Assembly (NCBI RefSeq): GCF_016195855.1
Contig: NZ_JACPYU010000024.1
Location: 1-53,979, forward strand
Direction: 5' to 3'
DNA length: 53,979 nucleotides
From: Aquabacterium sp.
GTDB lineage: Bacteria; Pseudomonadota; Gammaproteobacteria; Burkholderiales; Burkholderiaceae_C
Position 1 is the stretch's first letter. Each line of letters starts with the position of its first letter. Below are positions 10,615-19,161 of the stretch, piece after piece. The translations under genes and the position numbers were made by a program. Below the pieces are notes generated by a model. The model searched no databases. It was not told where the DNA came from and worked only from the letters and a program-made list of their open reading frames with translations.

Positions 10615-10710
10615 TCGACAGCTGATCGATCGCGAGCCAAACAACGGGTCAAGCAAAAAAAGCACGATCGTTCGATAATGGGCCTCCGTTCAAATTACGC
10701 AGGTTCATCC

Positions 10711-11541
10711 ATGACTGAAAACGCCTCTGTCACGCCCCTGGCTCAATTGCTGGCCAGCCGCCGCCGTGAAGGCCAACGTGTGAGCTTCCTGGTCACGCCC
10801 GACTGGGGCCAGGGCCGCACCACTTTTGGTGGCCTGCTGTCGGTGCTGGTCGTGCAGGCCATGCGTGATGTGTGCGGCGCCGACTGGCCGCTGCGCGCCC
10901 TGCAGACCAATTTCGTGGGCCCGGTGGCGCCCGGCGTCATGGATGTGGAGGTGACCCTGCTGCGCCAGGGCAAAAACATCCGCCAGATCCAGGCCCGTGT
11001 CACCCAGCCTGATGCCCAGGGCCAGGAACAGGTTGGCGGCGTGCTGCTGGGCGTGTTCGGCACGGGGCGCGAATCGGCCCTGCCCCATCTGCGCCCGGCG
11101 CAAGAGGTGGTGGCCAAAGGCCCGTACGAGGTGCCCAAATGGCCCTTCGTGCCCAATGTGACGCCCGCTTTCACCCAGCACCTGGACATCCGCCATGCGG
11201 ACGGCGTCATCCCCTTCACCGGGGCCAAGGAGTGGCACAGCCGCACCCACATCCGCCTCAATGAGGTCGAAGGTGTGGACGCCGAACTGCAGGCTGTGCT
11301 GCTGGCCGATGCCGGCCCGACGCCCGCGCTGGGCCAGCTCAAGGGTTTTGCGCCGGCCTCATCCGTGTCCTGGGCCCTGGAGTTGCGACCGGTTGAAGTG
11401 GGCGACCCGAAAGGCTTTTGGCGCATGGACAAGGACGCCCTGGCCACCGGCGAAGGCTACGTCAACGAAAAAACGTCCCTGTGGACACCCTGCGGCCAGC
11501 TGGCGGCACTGGGCTACCAGGTGGTTGCGGTGTATGCCTGA
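10711..11541 (+). CDS. Acyl-CoA thioesterase family protein (double hot-dog fold)
   Basis: A 276-residue protein of the thioesterase-like superfamily related to TesB. The N-terminal hot dog contains WGQGRTTFGGLLSVLVVQAM, the usual helix region after the first strands, followed by RALQTNFVGPV. The second half ends in WTPCGQLAALGYQVVAVYA, similar to the family C-terminus. It would hydrolyse a fatty acyl-CoA; chain length is unknown. The ATG at 10711 is preferred over the upstream in-frame ATG at 10678, since MTENASVTPLAQLLASR resembles the family start. The last 8 bp overlap the chromate transporter gene, which suggests one transcript, though no shared pathway is obvious. Confidence 0.82.
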   Translation: MTENASVTPLAQLLASRRREGQRVSFLVTPDWGQGRTTFGGLLSVLVVQAMRDVCGADWPLRALQTNFVGPVAPGVMDVEVTLLRQGKNIRQIQARVTQPDAQGQEQVGGVLLGVFGTGRESALPHLRPAQEVVAKGPYEVPKWPFVPNVTPAFTQHLDIRHADGVIPFTGAKEWHSRTHIRLNEVEGVDAELQAVLLADAGPTPALGQLKGFAPASSVSWALELRPVEVGDPKGFWRMDKDALATGEGYVNEKTSLWTPCGQLAALGYQVVAVYA

Positions 11542-12181
11542 CGCCAGCGCCGTGCAGGGTGAGCAGGGCAAGGGGGGCGATGAGGCCGGCCTGGATCGCC
11601 CACACTCACTCTGGCACCTGCTCGTGGCGTTTTCTGCCCTGGCCATGCAGGGCTTTGGCGGCGTGATCGCCGTGGCCCAGCGCGAACTGTGCGAGCGCCG
11701 GCGCTGGTTGACGCCACAGGATTTTGTTGAACTGCTCAGCGGCGCGCAGGTGCTGCCCGGCCCCAATGTGTGCAACCTGTCGCTGATGATCGGCGACCGC
11801 TTCTTTGGCTGGCGTGGTGCTTTGGTGGCCCTGGCCGGCATGATCGCCGCCCCCATGGCCTTGATGCTGACCCTGGCCTGGTTGCTGGGTGAGGCCGCCA
11901 ATGTGGGCCACGCGCAGGATGTGATCCGGCACGCCCTGGGCGGCATCGCCGCGGTCGCGGCCGGGCAGATCATCGGCACGGTGCTGAAGCTGGCCGCCCC
12001 GGTGAAAGACCATGTGCTGGGCTGGCCCGCTTGTGTCGCCCTGGCCGCGCTGGCCTTTTCAATGATGGCCTGGCTGCACTGGCCACTGGTCTGGGTGTTG
12101 CTGGGGCTGGGCTCGCTGACCTGCGTGGGCACCTACGTGCTGCTGCGCCGCCGTGCGGTTGGCAAGGGAAGTACCGCATGA
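11534..12181 (+). CDS. chrA: Chromate transporter, CHR family, first half-size subunit
   Basis: A 215-residue membrane protein with one CHR domain. It contains FSALAMQGFGGVIAVAQRE, SGAQVLPGPNVCNLS and several hydrophobic helices, which match the N-terminal CHR signature of chromate or anion exporters. A hydrophilic head of about 27 residues precedes the first helix. The length is that of short-chain CHR proteins, which work as paired homologous halves. It starts 8 bp before the thioesterase stop and ends in an ATGA overlap with the second half. Chromate efflux is the best-known role of the family; another oxyanion is possible. Confidence 0.85.
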   Translation: MPDASAVQGEQGKGGDEAGLDRPHSLWHLLVAFSALAMQGFGGVIAVAQRELCERRRWLTPQDFVELLSGAQVLPGPNVCNLSLMIGDRFFGWRGALVALAGMIAAPMALMLTLAWLLGEAANVGHAQDVIRHALGGIAAVAAGQIIGTVLKLAAPVKDHVLGWPACVALAALAFSMMAWLHWPLVWVLLGLGSLTCVGTYVLLRRRAVGKGSTA

Positions 12182-12720
12182 CACCGCTGATGTGGTCACC
12201 CGATATCTGGTGGGCGCTGTTTGGCCACTTTCTGGCCTTGTCGCTCATGTCGATCGGCGGGGCCATCACGCTGGTGCCGGACATGCACCGCCGCCTGGTC
12301 ACCGATGCCGGCCTGCTCAACGACACGGACTTCACCTCGGCCATCGCGCTGGCCCAGGCCGCACCCGGCCCCAATGTGCTGTTCGTGGCCTTGATGGGCT
12401 GGTACAGCGGTGGCCTGGGCGGCGCGCTCGTCAGCATGGTGGGCATCATGCTGCCCTCCACCACACTGGCCCTGGCCGTCTCGCGCTGGGTGTCCACGCG
12501 CCGCCATTGGCTGAGCGTGCAGGCTTTCCAGGCGGGGATGGTCCCCGTGACCATCGGGCTGTTGCTGGCCACTGGCTGGCACCTGGCCCCACCCATCCAG
12601 ACCGCACCCAAGGCGCTGCTGCTCAGCGCGGTGATCGCCTTGCTGGTCTGGCGCACCAAGGTTTCGCTGATCTGGCTGGTGGCTGCAGGCGCCGTGCTCG
12701 GCGGGCTGGGCCTGGTCTGA
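12178..12720 (+). CDS. chrA: Chromate transporter, CHR family, second half-size subunit
   Basis: A 180-residue CHR-domain membrane protein with FLALSLMSIGGAITLVPDMH and ALAQAAPGPNVLFVALMGW, aligning with the same motifs in the upstream half. It starts at the ATG of the ATGA overlap, so it is translationally coupled. The two halves together have the size of a long ChrA and presumably form the antiparallel heterodimer expected for paired CHR proteins. No chrB-like regulator is next to it. Confidence 0.85.
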   Translation: MTPLMWSPDIWWALFGHFLALSLMSIGGAITLVPDMHRRLVTDAGLLNDTDFTSAIALAQAAPGPNVLFVALMGWYSGGLGGALVSMVGIMLPSTTLALAVSRWVSTRRHWLSVQAFQAGMVPVTIGLLLATGWHLAPPIQTAPKALLLSAVIALLVWRTKVSLIWLVAAGAVLGGLGLV

Positions 12721-12745
12721 TCAAGGCACTTTTACCGAACCCATC

Positions 12746-13036
12746 ATGAACACCGCATCGTCGAACCTGAACATCGTCCACAAGCCTGAGATCGGCCGCT
12801 TCGAAGCCATCGTTGATGGCCTGCGCTGCGAGGCCGACTACCTGCTTGACGGCCACATCGTGCGCATGACCCACACAGGGGTGCCGGCGCAACTGGAAGG
12901 AAGAGGTATTGCGGCCGCGCTGGTCAAGGCCGCGCTGACATGGGCACGGGCCCAGGGCCACCAGGTCGAACCGATCTGCAGCTATGTGCGCATTTACATC
13001 AAGCGCCACCCCGAGTGGCAGGATCTGTTGGCCTGA
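12746..13036 (+). CDS. Small GNAT-type N-acetyltransferase (YjdJ-like)
   Basis: A 96-residue single-domain protein of the compact GNAT_2 type. It has the acetyl-CoA loop as EGRGIAAALVKAALTWARAQG and the family ending CSYVRIYIKRHPEWQDLL. Members are small cytosolic acetyltransferases of unknown substrate. The gene is 25 bp after the chromate transporter and converges with epsI, whose stop is 29 bp away; no terminator is visible in that gap. Confidence 0.85.
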   Translation: MNTASSNLNIVHKPEIGRFEAIVDGLRCEADYLLDGHIVRMTHTGVPAQLEGRGIAAALVKAALTWARAQGHQVEPICSYVRIYIKRHPEWQDLLA

Positions 13037-13065
13037 GGCTGGTCGCCCTCATTGGAAGGGCAAAC

Positions 13066-13746
13066 TCACCACCCCAGCACGCGTTGCCGCTGAACCGGAG
13101 TGAGGGCCTGCGCCATCGCCTGGGCAAAATCCGCCTGCAGCTTGTAGGCACGCGGCGGATCATCGTCCAGGCTGGAAATGCGCACGAGCAGCCCATCCGG
13201 AATCCCCCCCAACGCCCCCGGCCTCAGCTGCCGGAGTTTGAAGTGGGTTTCATCTGCAATCAGTTCATTGCCCAACAAACGCCAGTAGGTGATGGGCTCA
13301 GGCCGCCCCTCCAGGCTGGCGAACAGACGCGTCACCGGCACAGATCGACCCAGCAGGCTCAAATCACCCGCCTCGACCTGGCTGACCTTGAACCCACCGG
13401 CCTTGTAGCAAACCTCTGGCCGGTGCATCTGCAGCCCAACCGACTGCTGCCGGCCATAAGCCACCGACAGCATGATGCGCCGGCCGGCATCGTCCATATA
13501 GGTGCGCTCCAGCACCTGGTCGTACATCTGGAACTGCCGGGCACGTTCAAACGCTGGGCGGATCAGGGCGGCTGCGGCCGGGTCCAGACGCCAGCCCCCG
13601 AACGCGCTGGGAAACAGCTGCTCCAGCGGCGTGTTGGCGCGCACTTGCGCCTCGGCTTGGGGTTTGGGCAGGAAGGCATGGCTGAACACGGCCGTCAGCG
13701 CCATGAAGAGGGCCATCAGCCAAGCGGTTTTCATGTGCATGCGCAT
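13066..13746 (-). CDS. epsI: Exosortase-associated protein EpsI (B type)
   Basis: A 226-residue protein with one N-terminal membrane segment and a periplasmic domain. The conserved stretch HRPEVCYKAGGFKV carries the His, Glu and Cys typical of EpsI, followed by a conserved region around RLFASLEG and YWRLLGNEL. EpsI proteins accompany exosortases in exopolysaccharide loci and are thought to help envelope sorting or export; the precise role is unsettled. It starts 5 bp after the xrtB stop, so it is in the same operon. ATG codons at 13746, 13740 and 13734 are all possible; an AAGG lies 10 bp before the first. Confidence 0.9.
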   Translation of the reverse strand: MRMHMKTAWLMALFMALTAVFSHAFLPKPQAEAQVRANTPLEQLFPSAFGGWRLDPAAAALIRPAFERARQFQMYDQVLERTYMDDAGRRIMLSVAYGRQQSVGLQMHRPEVCYKAGGFKVSQVEAGDLSLLGRSVPVTRLFASLEGRPEPITYWRLLGNELIADETHFKLRQLRPGALGGIPDGLLVRISSLDDDPPRAYKLQADFAQAMAQALTPVQRQRVLGW

Positions 13747-13751
13747 GGGTG

Positions 13752-14627
13752 TCAGGCCTTGGGTTCAGCCTGACGGTCTGGCAGAAAGAGGCCCAGCAGG
13801 GCATCCACCAAGCCGATCAAGGCCAGGGCCACGGCAAACAGCACGATGCCCGCGAAGTTGTGGATGAAGCCCTGCCCCACCGCGTCACCAAAGTGGTAGG
13901 TCACCACCACCAGGATCATCACCCGGATGACATTGGCAAAGAAAGACACAGGCACGGCAAACGCAGCCAACAGCCCATTGCGCAGCCAGGACTGGTGGTT
14001 GACCAGGTAGCTGTACAGCAGGCCCATGGCCTCCAGGATGAACATCGAGTGCAGGCCCGCACAAGCTTCGGCCACCAGCAACTGGTATTGCCCGGCCGTG
14101 ATGACCACACCAGATCGCCCCACCGGGTAACCAACCGCGCCCAGGATCACCGTGGCCAGCGCGGACACGGCCTCCTTGAGCGGCGCTGTCAGCATCAGCA
14201 CAACCGAAAACGGAATGGGGATCACAAACAGGGCGAACAACCACATGAACCAGGTCTGCCGCAGCCCAGCCCAGCCCTTGCAGGCCAGCAAAATGCTCAC
14301 GCTGATCCACCACAAGGACAGCATCTCGATGCGGATGAACTCCTGTGTGCGGCCAAAGGCATAGGCCAGCAGGCCCAAGGCCAGGCTGCACCAGGCCCAC
14401 CATGCCGGCGTGCGATCAGGCAAGGCGCGGATGGACGGCCATTGCCGCCACATCAGCCAGACGACGACAGACAGCAGCAGCAACTCGTGCCCCTGGCTGT
14501 AAGCCGACCACTGGCCGAACATGAAATCCCACAAGCTGGGCACAGCCAGGGTCAGCCAGCCCGCCCCCACCACCAGCCAGAACGCCATGGGCCGGGGTGG
14601 ATGGGCAGCTGCGGCGGTGGCGCTCAT
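13752..14627 (-). CDS. xrtB: Exosortase B (PEP-CTERM transpeptidase)
   Basis: A 291-residue polytopic inner-membrane protein of about eight helices. The catalytic Cys is in VAEACAGLHSMF, the Arg in NVIRVMILV and the His in FIHNFAGIV, the Cys-Arg-His set of exosortases. It cleaves PEP-CTERM signals on exported proteins, such as the one encoded upstream at 15664-16188. The ATG at 14627 overlaps the epsD stop (ATGA), which fixes the start; the frame is open well beyond it inside epsD. Confidence 0.94.
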   Translation of the reverse strand: MSATAAAAHPPRPMAFWLVVGAGWLTLAVPSLWDFMFGQWSAYSQGHELLLLSVVVWLMWRQWPSIRALPDRTPAWWAWCSLALGLLAYAFGRTQEFIRIEMLSLWWISVSILLACKGWAGLRQTWFMWLFALFVIPIPFSVVLMLTAPLKEAVSALATVILGAVGYPVGRSGVVITAGQYQLLVAEACAGLHSMFILEAMGLLYSYLVNHQSWLRNGLLAAFAVPVSFFANVIRVMILVVVTYHFGDAVGQGFIHNFAGIVLFAVALALIGLVDALLGLFLPDRQAEPKA

Positions 14628-15529
14628 GGTGCAGAAGCGGCCGACGCGCCCGAAGCCGGCTGGGCAAACGCCCCCATGCGCTGAACCTTGGCCTTTTGCC
14701 GCAAGGCTTCCATGCCCTTTTGCACCAGCTCGCGCCGCGCATTGGACAGCAGCGCCGCCTGAATGGCGTTGTTCGCCTGACCGCTGCTCATCGGCGTTTC
14801 TTCGGCGTTCAGCAAGGTCAGGATCACCAGGCCATCCTTGCGCTGGATGCCCATGGACTGTCCGTTCTTCAGGTAGACCAGTTGCGACAGCAAGTCCATG
14901 GGCAGGCCTTCGGCCCACTGGACGCTGTTGCGGCGGCTGTAGGTCACGCCGCTGTCATTGACGAGGGTGTTCACGGCCTCTACGGTGGCCAGCTTTTCAA
15001 CCTTGTCCTTGAGTTCAAGTACCTTGTCGGTGGGCGCCTTGACCAGGGTTTCCTGCAAGGTGTACTGGCGCCGTTTGGCGAACAACTCGGGGTGCGAGTC
15101 GTAATAGCGGCTGACAGCCTCGGAGTCCGGCATGATCACCTTCTCGGCGAGCTGATCCTGATAGGCACGGGCCAGCACCTCGCGCTTGGCCAACTCCATG
15201 GCCTGCAGGACGCGAGGGGTCTTGTCCAGCCCCGCCTGACGGGCGGCCTGCGCCGCCAGCTCCTGATCGATCAGGCTGTCGAGTGCGCGATGCGGGCCGT
15301 TGGCCCCCAGCTGCTCCGCGATGGCCGGTTGTGCCGCCAGCATGGCCTCGACCTGGTGGATGGAGATCTCGCTGTCGTTGACCTGGGCAACGATCTGCGA
15401 CGTGTCGCCGCTGACCGCCGATTTGTCTTTACCTGGACAGCCTGTCAGCATCAGGGCCACGCCCAGGCCCAAGGCCCCACTCAACAAACGACCAGCCAGG
15501 TGGGCGGACTCGCGACTCAAGCGATGCAT
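14624..15529 (-). CDS. epsD: EpsD-family peptidyl-prolyl isomerase-like lipoprotein
   Basis: A 301-residue SurA/parvulin-like protein. The signal peptide ends in the lipobox LTGC (VALMLTGCPGKDKS), so it should be a lipoprotein acting in the periplasm. The body begins QIVAQVNDSEISIHQVEAML, the usual start of a SurA-type N domain, followed by helical segments and a PpiC-like region (YTLQETLVKAP). EpsD proteins occur in exosortase-linked polysaccharide loci. The ATG at 15529 has GAGGAG 10 bp upstream. The long Ala/Ser-rich end overlaps xrtB by 4 bp. Confidence 0.9.
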   Translation of the reverse strand: MHRLSRESAHLAGRLLSGALGLGVALMLTGCPGKDKSAVSGDTSQIVAQVNDSEISIHQVEAMLAAQPAIAEQLGANGPHRALDSLIDQELAAQAARQAGLDKTPRVLQAMELAKREVLARAYQDQLAEKVIMPDSEAVSRYYDSHPELFAKRRQYTLQETLVKAPTDKVLELKDKVEKLATVEAVNTLVNDSGVTYSRRNSVQWAEGLPMDLLSQLVYLKNGQSMGIQRKDGLVILTLLNAEETPMSSGQANNAIQAALLSNARRELVQKGMEALRQKAKVQRMGAFAQPASGASAASAP

Positions 15530-15608
15530 GTTCAGGTGTCTCCTCGGAGGGCCGCACGACAGGCGCAGCCGTGCACCATTATGTTCACAAGATGAAACGC
15601 ACGATCCC

Positions 15609-15640
15609 AAAAACAAACGGACCCGAAGGTCCGTTTTGTT
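15609..15640 (-). terminator. Rho-independent terminator after the PEP-CTERM gene
   Basis: A 9-bp perfect stem (AAACGGACC at 15615-15623, GGTCCGTTT at 15628-15636) has a TTCG loop on the minus strand and is followed there by GTTTTT. It separates the PEP-CTERM gene from epsD, so the epsD-xrtB-epsI operon needs its own promoter in about 15545-15608. Confidence 0.88.
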
Positions 15641-15663
15641 GATCGGTGCAAAAAGACCGAAGA

Positions 15664-16188
15664 TCAGCGAGCAGCGCGGCGGCGAACCATGTAACCCACG
15701 CCAGCCAGGCCCACCAGGGTCAAGGCCAGGTCAGCAGGTTCAGGCGCAGCCGAAGCGACCGGCGAGGACACGGCCTTGATGGTGCCGCTGTAGCTGCCGT
15801 AGCCAGCGAACAAACCCGACACCGCGCCATTCACTGCCAGCGAGTAGCTACCGGCAGCCAGACCCGAGAAGGTGAAGGAGTTGGCCGTGGTGTCCTTGGC
15901 GATGACGCTGGACGAACCGCCCGAGGTCAAAGTCAACGAGTTCAGCACCACGTCCTTGGTGAAGAACAGGATGTAGGACGTGTCAACCGTCGTGCCCGAC
16001 ACGGTGCCGGAGTCAGCGATCGAGAACGTGTAGTAATCGGTGAAGTCGGAGACGTTCGTGAAGAACGTGTTGCCGAAAGTCGTGCCCGACGAGGTGAGCG
16101 CACCGAGGTCTTCGGTCTTGGCTTGCACTTGCGAAGCCATGGCAGCGACTGCGAAGGCAACTGCGGCGAGACGGGTGAAGGTGTTCAT
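15664..16188 (-). CDS. FxDxF-family PEP-CTERM sorting-domain protein
   Basis: A 174-residue exported protein. It has an N-terminal signal peptide ending near SQVQA, a Thr/Ser/Gly-rich beta-type body with FTDYYTF (the FxDxF signature region), and a C-terminal sorting signal. That signal is A-PEP-AD, then a hydrophobic span (LALTLVGLAGVGYMV), then RRRAAR. This is the substrate type of exosortase, and xrtB lies 1 kb downstream on the same strand. The function is unknown; family members are probably extracellular matrix proteins. It has its own terminator and probably its own promoter in 16189-16236. Confidence 0.93.
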   Translation of the reverse strand: MNTFTRLAAVAFAVAAMASQVQAKTEDLGALTSSGTTFGNTFFTNVSDFTDYYTFSIADSGTVSGTTVDTSYILFFTKDVVLNSLTLTSGGSSSVIAKDTTANSFTFSGLAAGSYSLAVNGAVSGLFAGYGSYSGTIKAVSSPVASAAPEPADLALTLVGLAGVGYMVRRRAAR

Positions 16189-16236
16189 GGTTGGCTCACT
16201 CGATTTGGAATGTGAGTATTGTGCACGTTTCTGTTT

Positions 16237-17601
16237 CTAAACGTTACCCCTAACGTGGGGGGTGGAGAACCCCCATATCAGGGTCGCCATTCCCTGGGCT
16301 GCGCCCTTGTGTTGATGACCGAAATCACGGGCTTTTTTCGCCATGTCAAATCGCATGTCGCCATTACAAAATGTCACACTCCTCATGACGGCAGAACGGA
16401 GGTCTGGCACGCGGTATGCCGCGCCTGCCGCCTCGCTCAACTCGGACGCCTCGGCAAAATTGAAGGTGTGGGGGCCCATGATCACCGGGCAGCCACAGGC
16501 CGCCGCCTCGATCAGGTTCTGTCCACCCAGGGGTGCAAAACTGCCTCCCAGCAAAGCCACGTGTGCCGCGGCGTAATAGGCCGGCATCTCCCCCATGGAG
16601 TCACCCAACCAGATCTCGGCCTCTTTGGCGGAGGCGTCGGGCTGGCCGTCGGGCCAGGTGCTGCGGCGTGACAGCGATACACCCGTTTGGGTTATGAGGC
16701 TGGCCACTTCGTCAAAACGCTGGGGGTGACGGGGCACGATCATCAGACGGGGTGCATCACCCAGTTGCGGCCAATTGGGCGACCGCCGCAGGGCCGTCCA
16801 GGCATCCAGCAAGCCCGGCTCCTCTCCTTCGCGCGTGCTGGCTGCCAGCACGATGGGGCGCGCCGACGCCTTGGACCAGGCCTGGCCTTGCGCCAGCAAG
16901 GTGGGTGGGGGCGACATGTCGAACTTGACGTTGCCGCATACCCGCACATCTTGCGTGCCCATGGCCTGCAGGCGCCGGGCGTCATCGGGTGTCTGGGCCA
17001 GCGCCGCGGTCAGGGCTTGTGCGGCCGGGCGCATCAAGGCGCCCAGCCTCATGCCTTGTTGGAGGCTCTTCTCGCTCAAGCGGGCGTTGGCCAGCACCAT
17101 GGGCACCCCCATGCGCCTGGCCACGTGCTGGACGTTGGGCCAGACCTCGGTTTCCATGAGCACGCCCACGCTGGGCCGGTGCATGGCCAGAAAGCGCTTG
17201 ACTGCGCCGGGCGTGTCAAACGGAAACCAGGTCTGCACATCCCCGGGCTGCAGCAAGGCACGTCCGGCTTCACGGCCGGTGGCGGTACCGTTGGTCAGCA
17301 AGAGGCGCATGTCTGGGCGCTGCTGACGCAAGGCCTGGATCAGCGGCGCAGCCGCCCTTGCCTCTCCCAGCGAGACAGCATGCACCCAGACAACCGGGCG
17401 CGCAGGCGCACCCAGGCCATCGCGCCAGGCACGCCGATAGGCCGCGTCATAAAAGCCCAGGCGTTGTGGCCAGGCTTCGCGGTAGCCAGGCTCCACCTTG
17501 CCGCGCGACCAGATCCGCCACAGGTAGGCGGGCGTGCCCAGGCGCAGCAACAGGCTGTAGGCCTGCCTGGCCAACCAGGGTTTGAAAACGGGCGCCCTCA
17601 A
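16237..17601 (-). CDS. waaA: 3-deoxy-D-manno-octulosonic acid (Kdo) transferase
   Basis: Inner-membrane glycosyltransferase that adds Kdo from CMP-Kdo to lipid IVA in lipopolysaccharide synthesis. It has an N-terminal membrane anchor (LARQAYSLLLRLGTPAYLW) and the acceptor motif WSRGKVEPGYRE. The catalytic Glu is in VHAVSLGEARAA, followed by LTNGTATGREA, METEVWPN and the GGQNLIEAAACGCP donor loop. The likely start is a TTG at 17601, one base after the upstream stop, since no ATG or GTG precedes the anchor in a sensible place. With that start it has 454 residues, slightly longer than the usual 420-430. It is coupled to the phosphomannomutase gene. Confidence 0.9.
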   Translation of the reverse strand: MRAPVFKPWLARQAYSLLLRLGTPAYLWRIWSRGKVEPGYREAWPQRLGFYDAAYRRAWRDGLGAPARPVVWVHAVSLGEARAAAPLIQALRQQRPDMRLLLTNGTATGREAGRALLQPGDVQTWFPFDTPGAVKRFLAMHRPSVGVLMETEVWPNVQHVARRMGVPMVLANARLSEKSLQQGMRLGALMRPAAQALTAALAQTPDDARRLQAMGTQDVRVCGNVKFDMSPPPTLLAQGQAWSKASARPIVLAASTREGEEPGLLDAWTALRRSPNWPQLGDAPRLMIVPRHPQRFDEVASLITQTGVSLSRRSTWPDGQPDASAKEAEIWLGDSMGEMPAYYAAAHVALLGGSFAPLGGQNLIEAAACGCPVIMGPHTFNFAEASELSEAAGAAYRVPDLRSAVMRSVTFCNGDMRFDMAKKARDFGHQHKGAAQGMATLIWGFSTPHVRGNV

Positions 17602-17602
17602 C

Positions 17603-18991
17603 TCAGTGTGCCGAAGCGCCCACGTGGGCGTCAGGCTTGACCGCCAGGATTTGCGCCATGAAGTGTTGCTGGATGCGCTCCAGCGCCTCGGGCGTCTGGC
17701 CCTCGAAACGCAGCACCAGTACGGGCGTCGTGTTCGAGGCGCGCACGAGCCCGAAGCCATCCGGGTAGTCGGCACGCAGGCCATCGATGGTGGTCAGCTC
17801 GGCGCCGTCAAACGTGGCCGTCTGGCGCAGCTTCTCGATCACGGCGTGGTGCTCGCCTTCGGCACAGGGCACGTTCAGCTCGGGTGTGCTGAAGCTGGTG
17901 GGCAGCGCGTCCAGCACGGCGCTGGGGTTGGCCACCTTGCTGAGGATTTCGAGCAGGCGGCCGGCCGTGTAGGTGGCGTCGTCAAAACCGTACCAGCGCT
18001 CACCAAAGAAGATGTGGCCGCTCATCTCGCCGGCGAAGGGCGAGTTGAGCTCCTTGAGCTTGGCCTTGACCAGGCTGTGGCCGGTCTTGTACATCGTGGG
18101 CACGCCACCGGCCTCGCGGATGGCAATCGCCAGGCGCTGGCTGCACTTGACGTCGAAGATGATGGGCGCGCCCGGCACGCGCGAGAGCACGTCCTTGGCG
18201 AACAGCATGATCTGGCGGTCCGGAAAGATGTTGTTGCCGTCCTTGGTGACCACGCCCAGGCGGTCGCCGTCGCCGTCAAAAGCCAGGCCCAGTTCGGCGC
18301 CGTGTTCTTTCACGGCCTTGATCAGGTCGACCAGGTTTTCAGGCTTGGAGGGATCGGGGTGGTGGTTGGGGAAGTCGCCATCGACTTCGGAGTACAGCTC
18401 GATCACCTCGCAGCCCAGGGCGCGCAGGATGCCGGGGGCCGAGGCGCCGGGGATGCCGTTGCCCGAGTCCACCACGATCTTCATCGGGCGGGCCAGCTTG
18501 CAGTCTCCGGCGATGCGCTTGGTGTACTCGTCCAGCACGTTCAGCTCGACCAGGTTGCCCGCGCCCGTGGCGTAGTCTTCCTTCTCGATGCGCTGGCGCA
18601 GGCCCTGGATGTCGTCACCATAAATGGCGCGGCCGGCCAGCACCATCTTGAAGCCGTTGTAATCCTTGGGGTTGTGGCTGCCCGTCACCTGGATGCCGCT
18701 GTGGCAGCCCTCGGCGCCACGGGTGGCGGCCACGTAGTACAGCATGGGCGTGGTCACGGCGCCCAGGTCGATCACGTTGACGCCGGTCGAGCGCAGGCCC
18801 TTGATCAGGGCGCCGCTCAGGGAAGGGCCCGACAAGCGGCCGTCACGGCCGATGGCCACGGTCTTTTCGCCCAGCTTGAGCGCCTCGGTCCCGAAGGCAC
18901 GGCCCAGATGCTCGGCCACGGCCTCGTTCAAGGTCTGCCCGACGACGCCCCGGATGTCATAGGCCTTGAAGATGGATGCGGCAACTTGCAT
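17603..18991 (-). CDS. Phosphomannomutase/phosphoglucomutase (AlgC type)
   Basis: A 462-residue alpha-D-phosphohexomutase that interconverts the 6- and 1-phosphates of mannose or glucose, supplying sugar nucleotides for LPS and exopolysaccharide. The phosphoserine loop TGSHNP is at residues 103-108 (Ser105), the magnesium loop is DGDGDRLG, and the substrate loop GEMSGHIFF is present. The N-terminus SIFKAYDIRG is the family signature. The ATG at 18991 has AAGGA just upstream and fits the family; the frame is open further but reads into promoter sequence. It is first in the pgm-waaA pair. Confidence 0.94.
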   Translation of the reverse strand: MQVAASIFKAYDIRGVVGQTLNEAVAEHLGRAFGTEALKLGEKTVAIGRDGRLSGPSLSGALIKGLRSTGVNVIDLGAVTTPMLYYVAATRGAEGCHSGIQVTGSHNPKDYNGFKMVLAGRAIYGDDIQGLRQRIEKEDYATGAGNLVELNVLDEYTKRIAGDCKLARPMKIVVDSGNGIPGASAPGILRALGCEVIELYSEVDGDFPNHHPDPSKPENLVDLIKAVKEHGAELGLAFDGDGDRLGVVTKDGNNIFPDRQIMLFAKDVLSRVPGAPIIFDVKCSQRLAIAIREAGGVPTMYKTGHSLVKAKLKELNSPFAGEMSGHIFFGERWYGFDDATYTAGRLLEILSKVANPSAVLDALPTSFSTPELNVPCAEGEHHAVIEKLRQTATFDGAELTTIDGLRADYPDGFGLVRASNTTPVLVLRFEGQTPEALERIQQHFMAQILAVKPDAHVGASAH

Positions 18992-19161
18992 GGTGGTCCT
19001 TCGTTTGATGTGTGGTGGTCTGCCCGGCCCAGCCTGCGGCAAATCCGGTGATTTTAGGGATGCCTGCGTGACGGTTGGTGAATTCGGGCAACACTGCCTG
19101 CTTCCACCCCGTGAATCGAGGTACCCATCAGGGGTTTGACGAACTCGATAGGATGACACGC

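Noticed and set aside
7792..10665. Open frame of 957 codons on the minus strand opposite the GGDEF-EAL gene
   Set aside because: The plus strand carries clear PAS, GAF, GGDEF and EAL motifs; the opposite translation has none.
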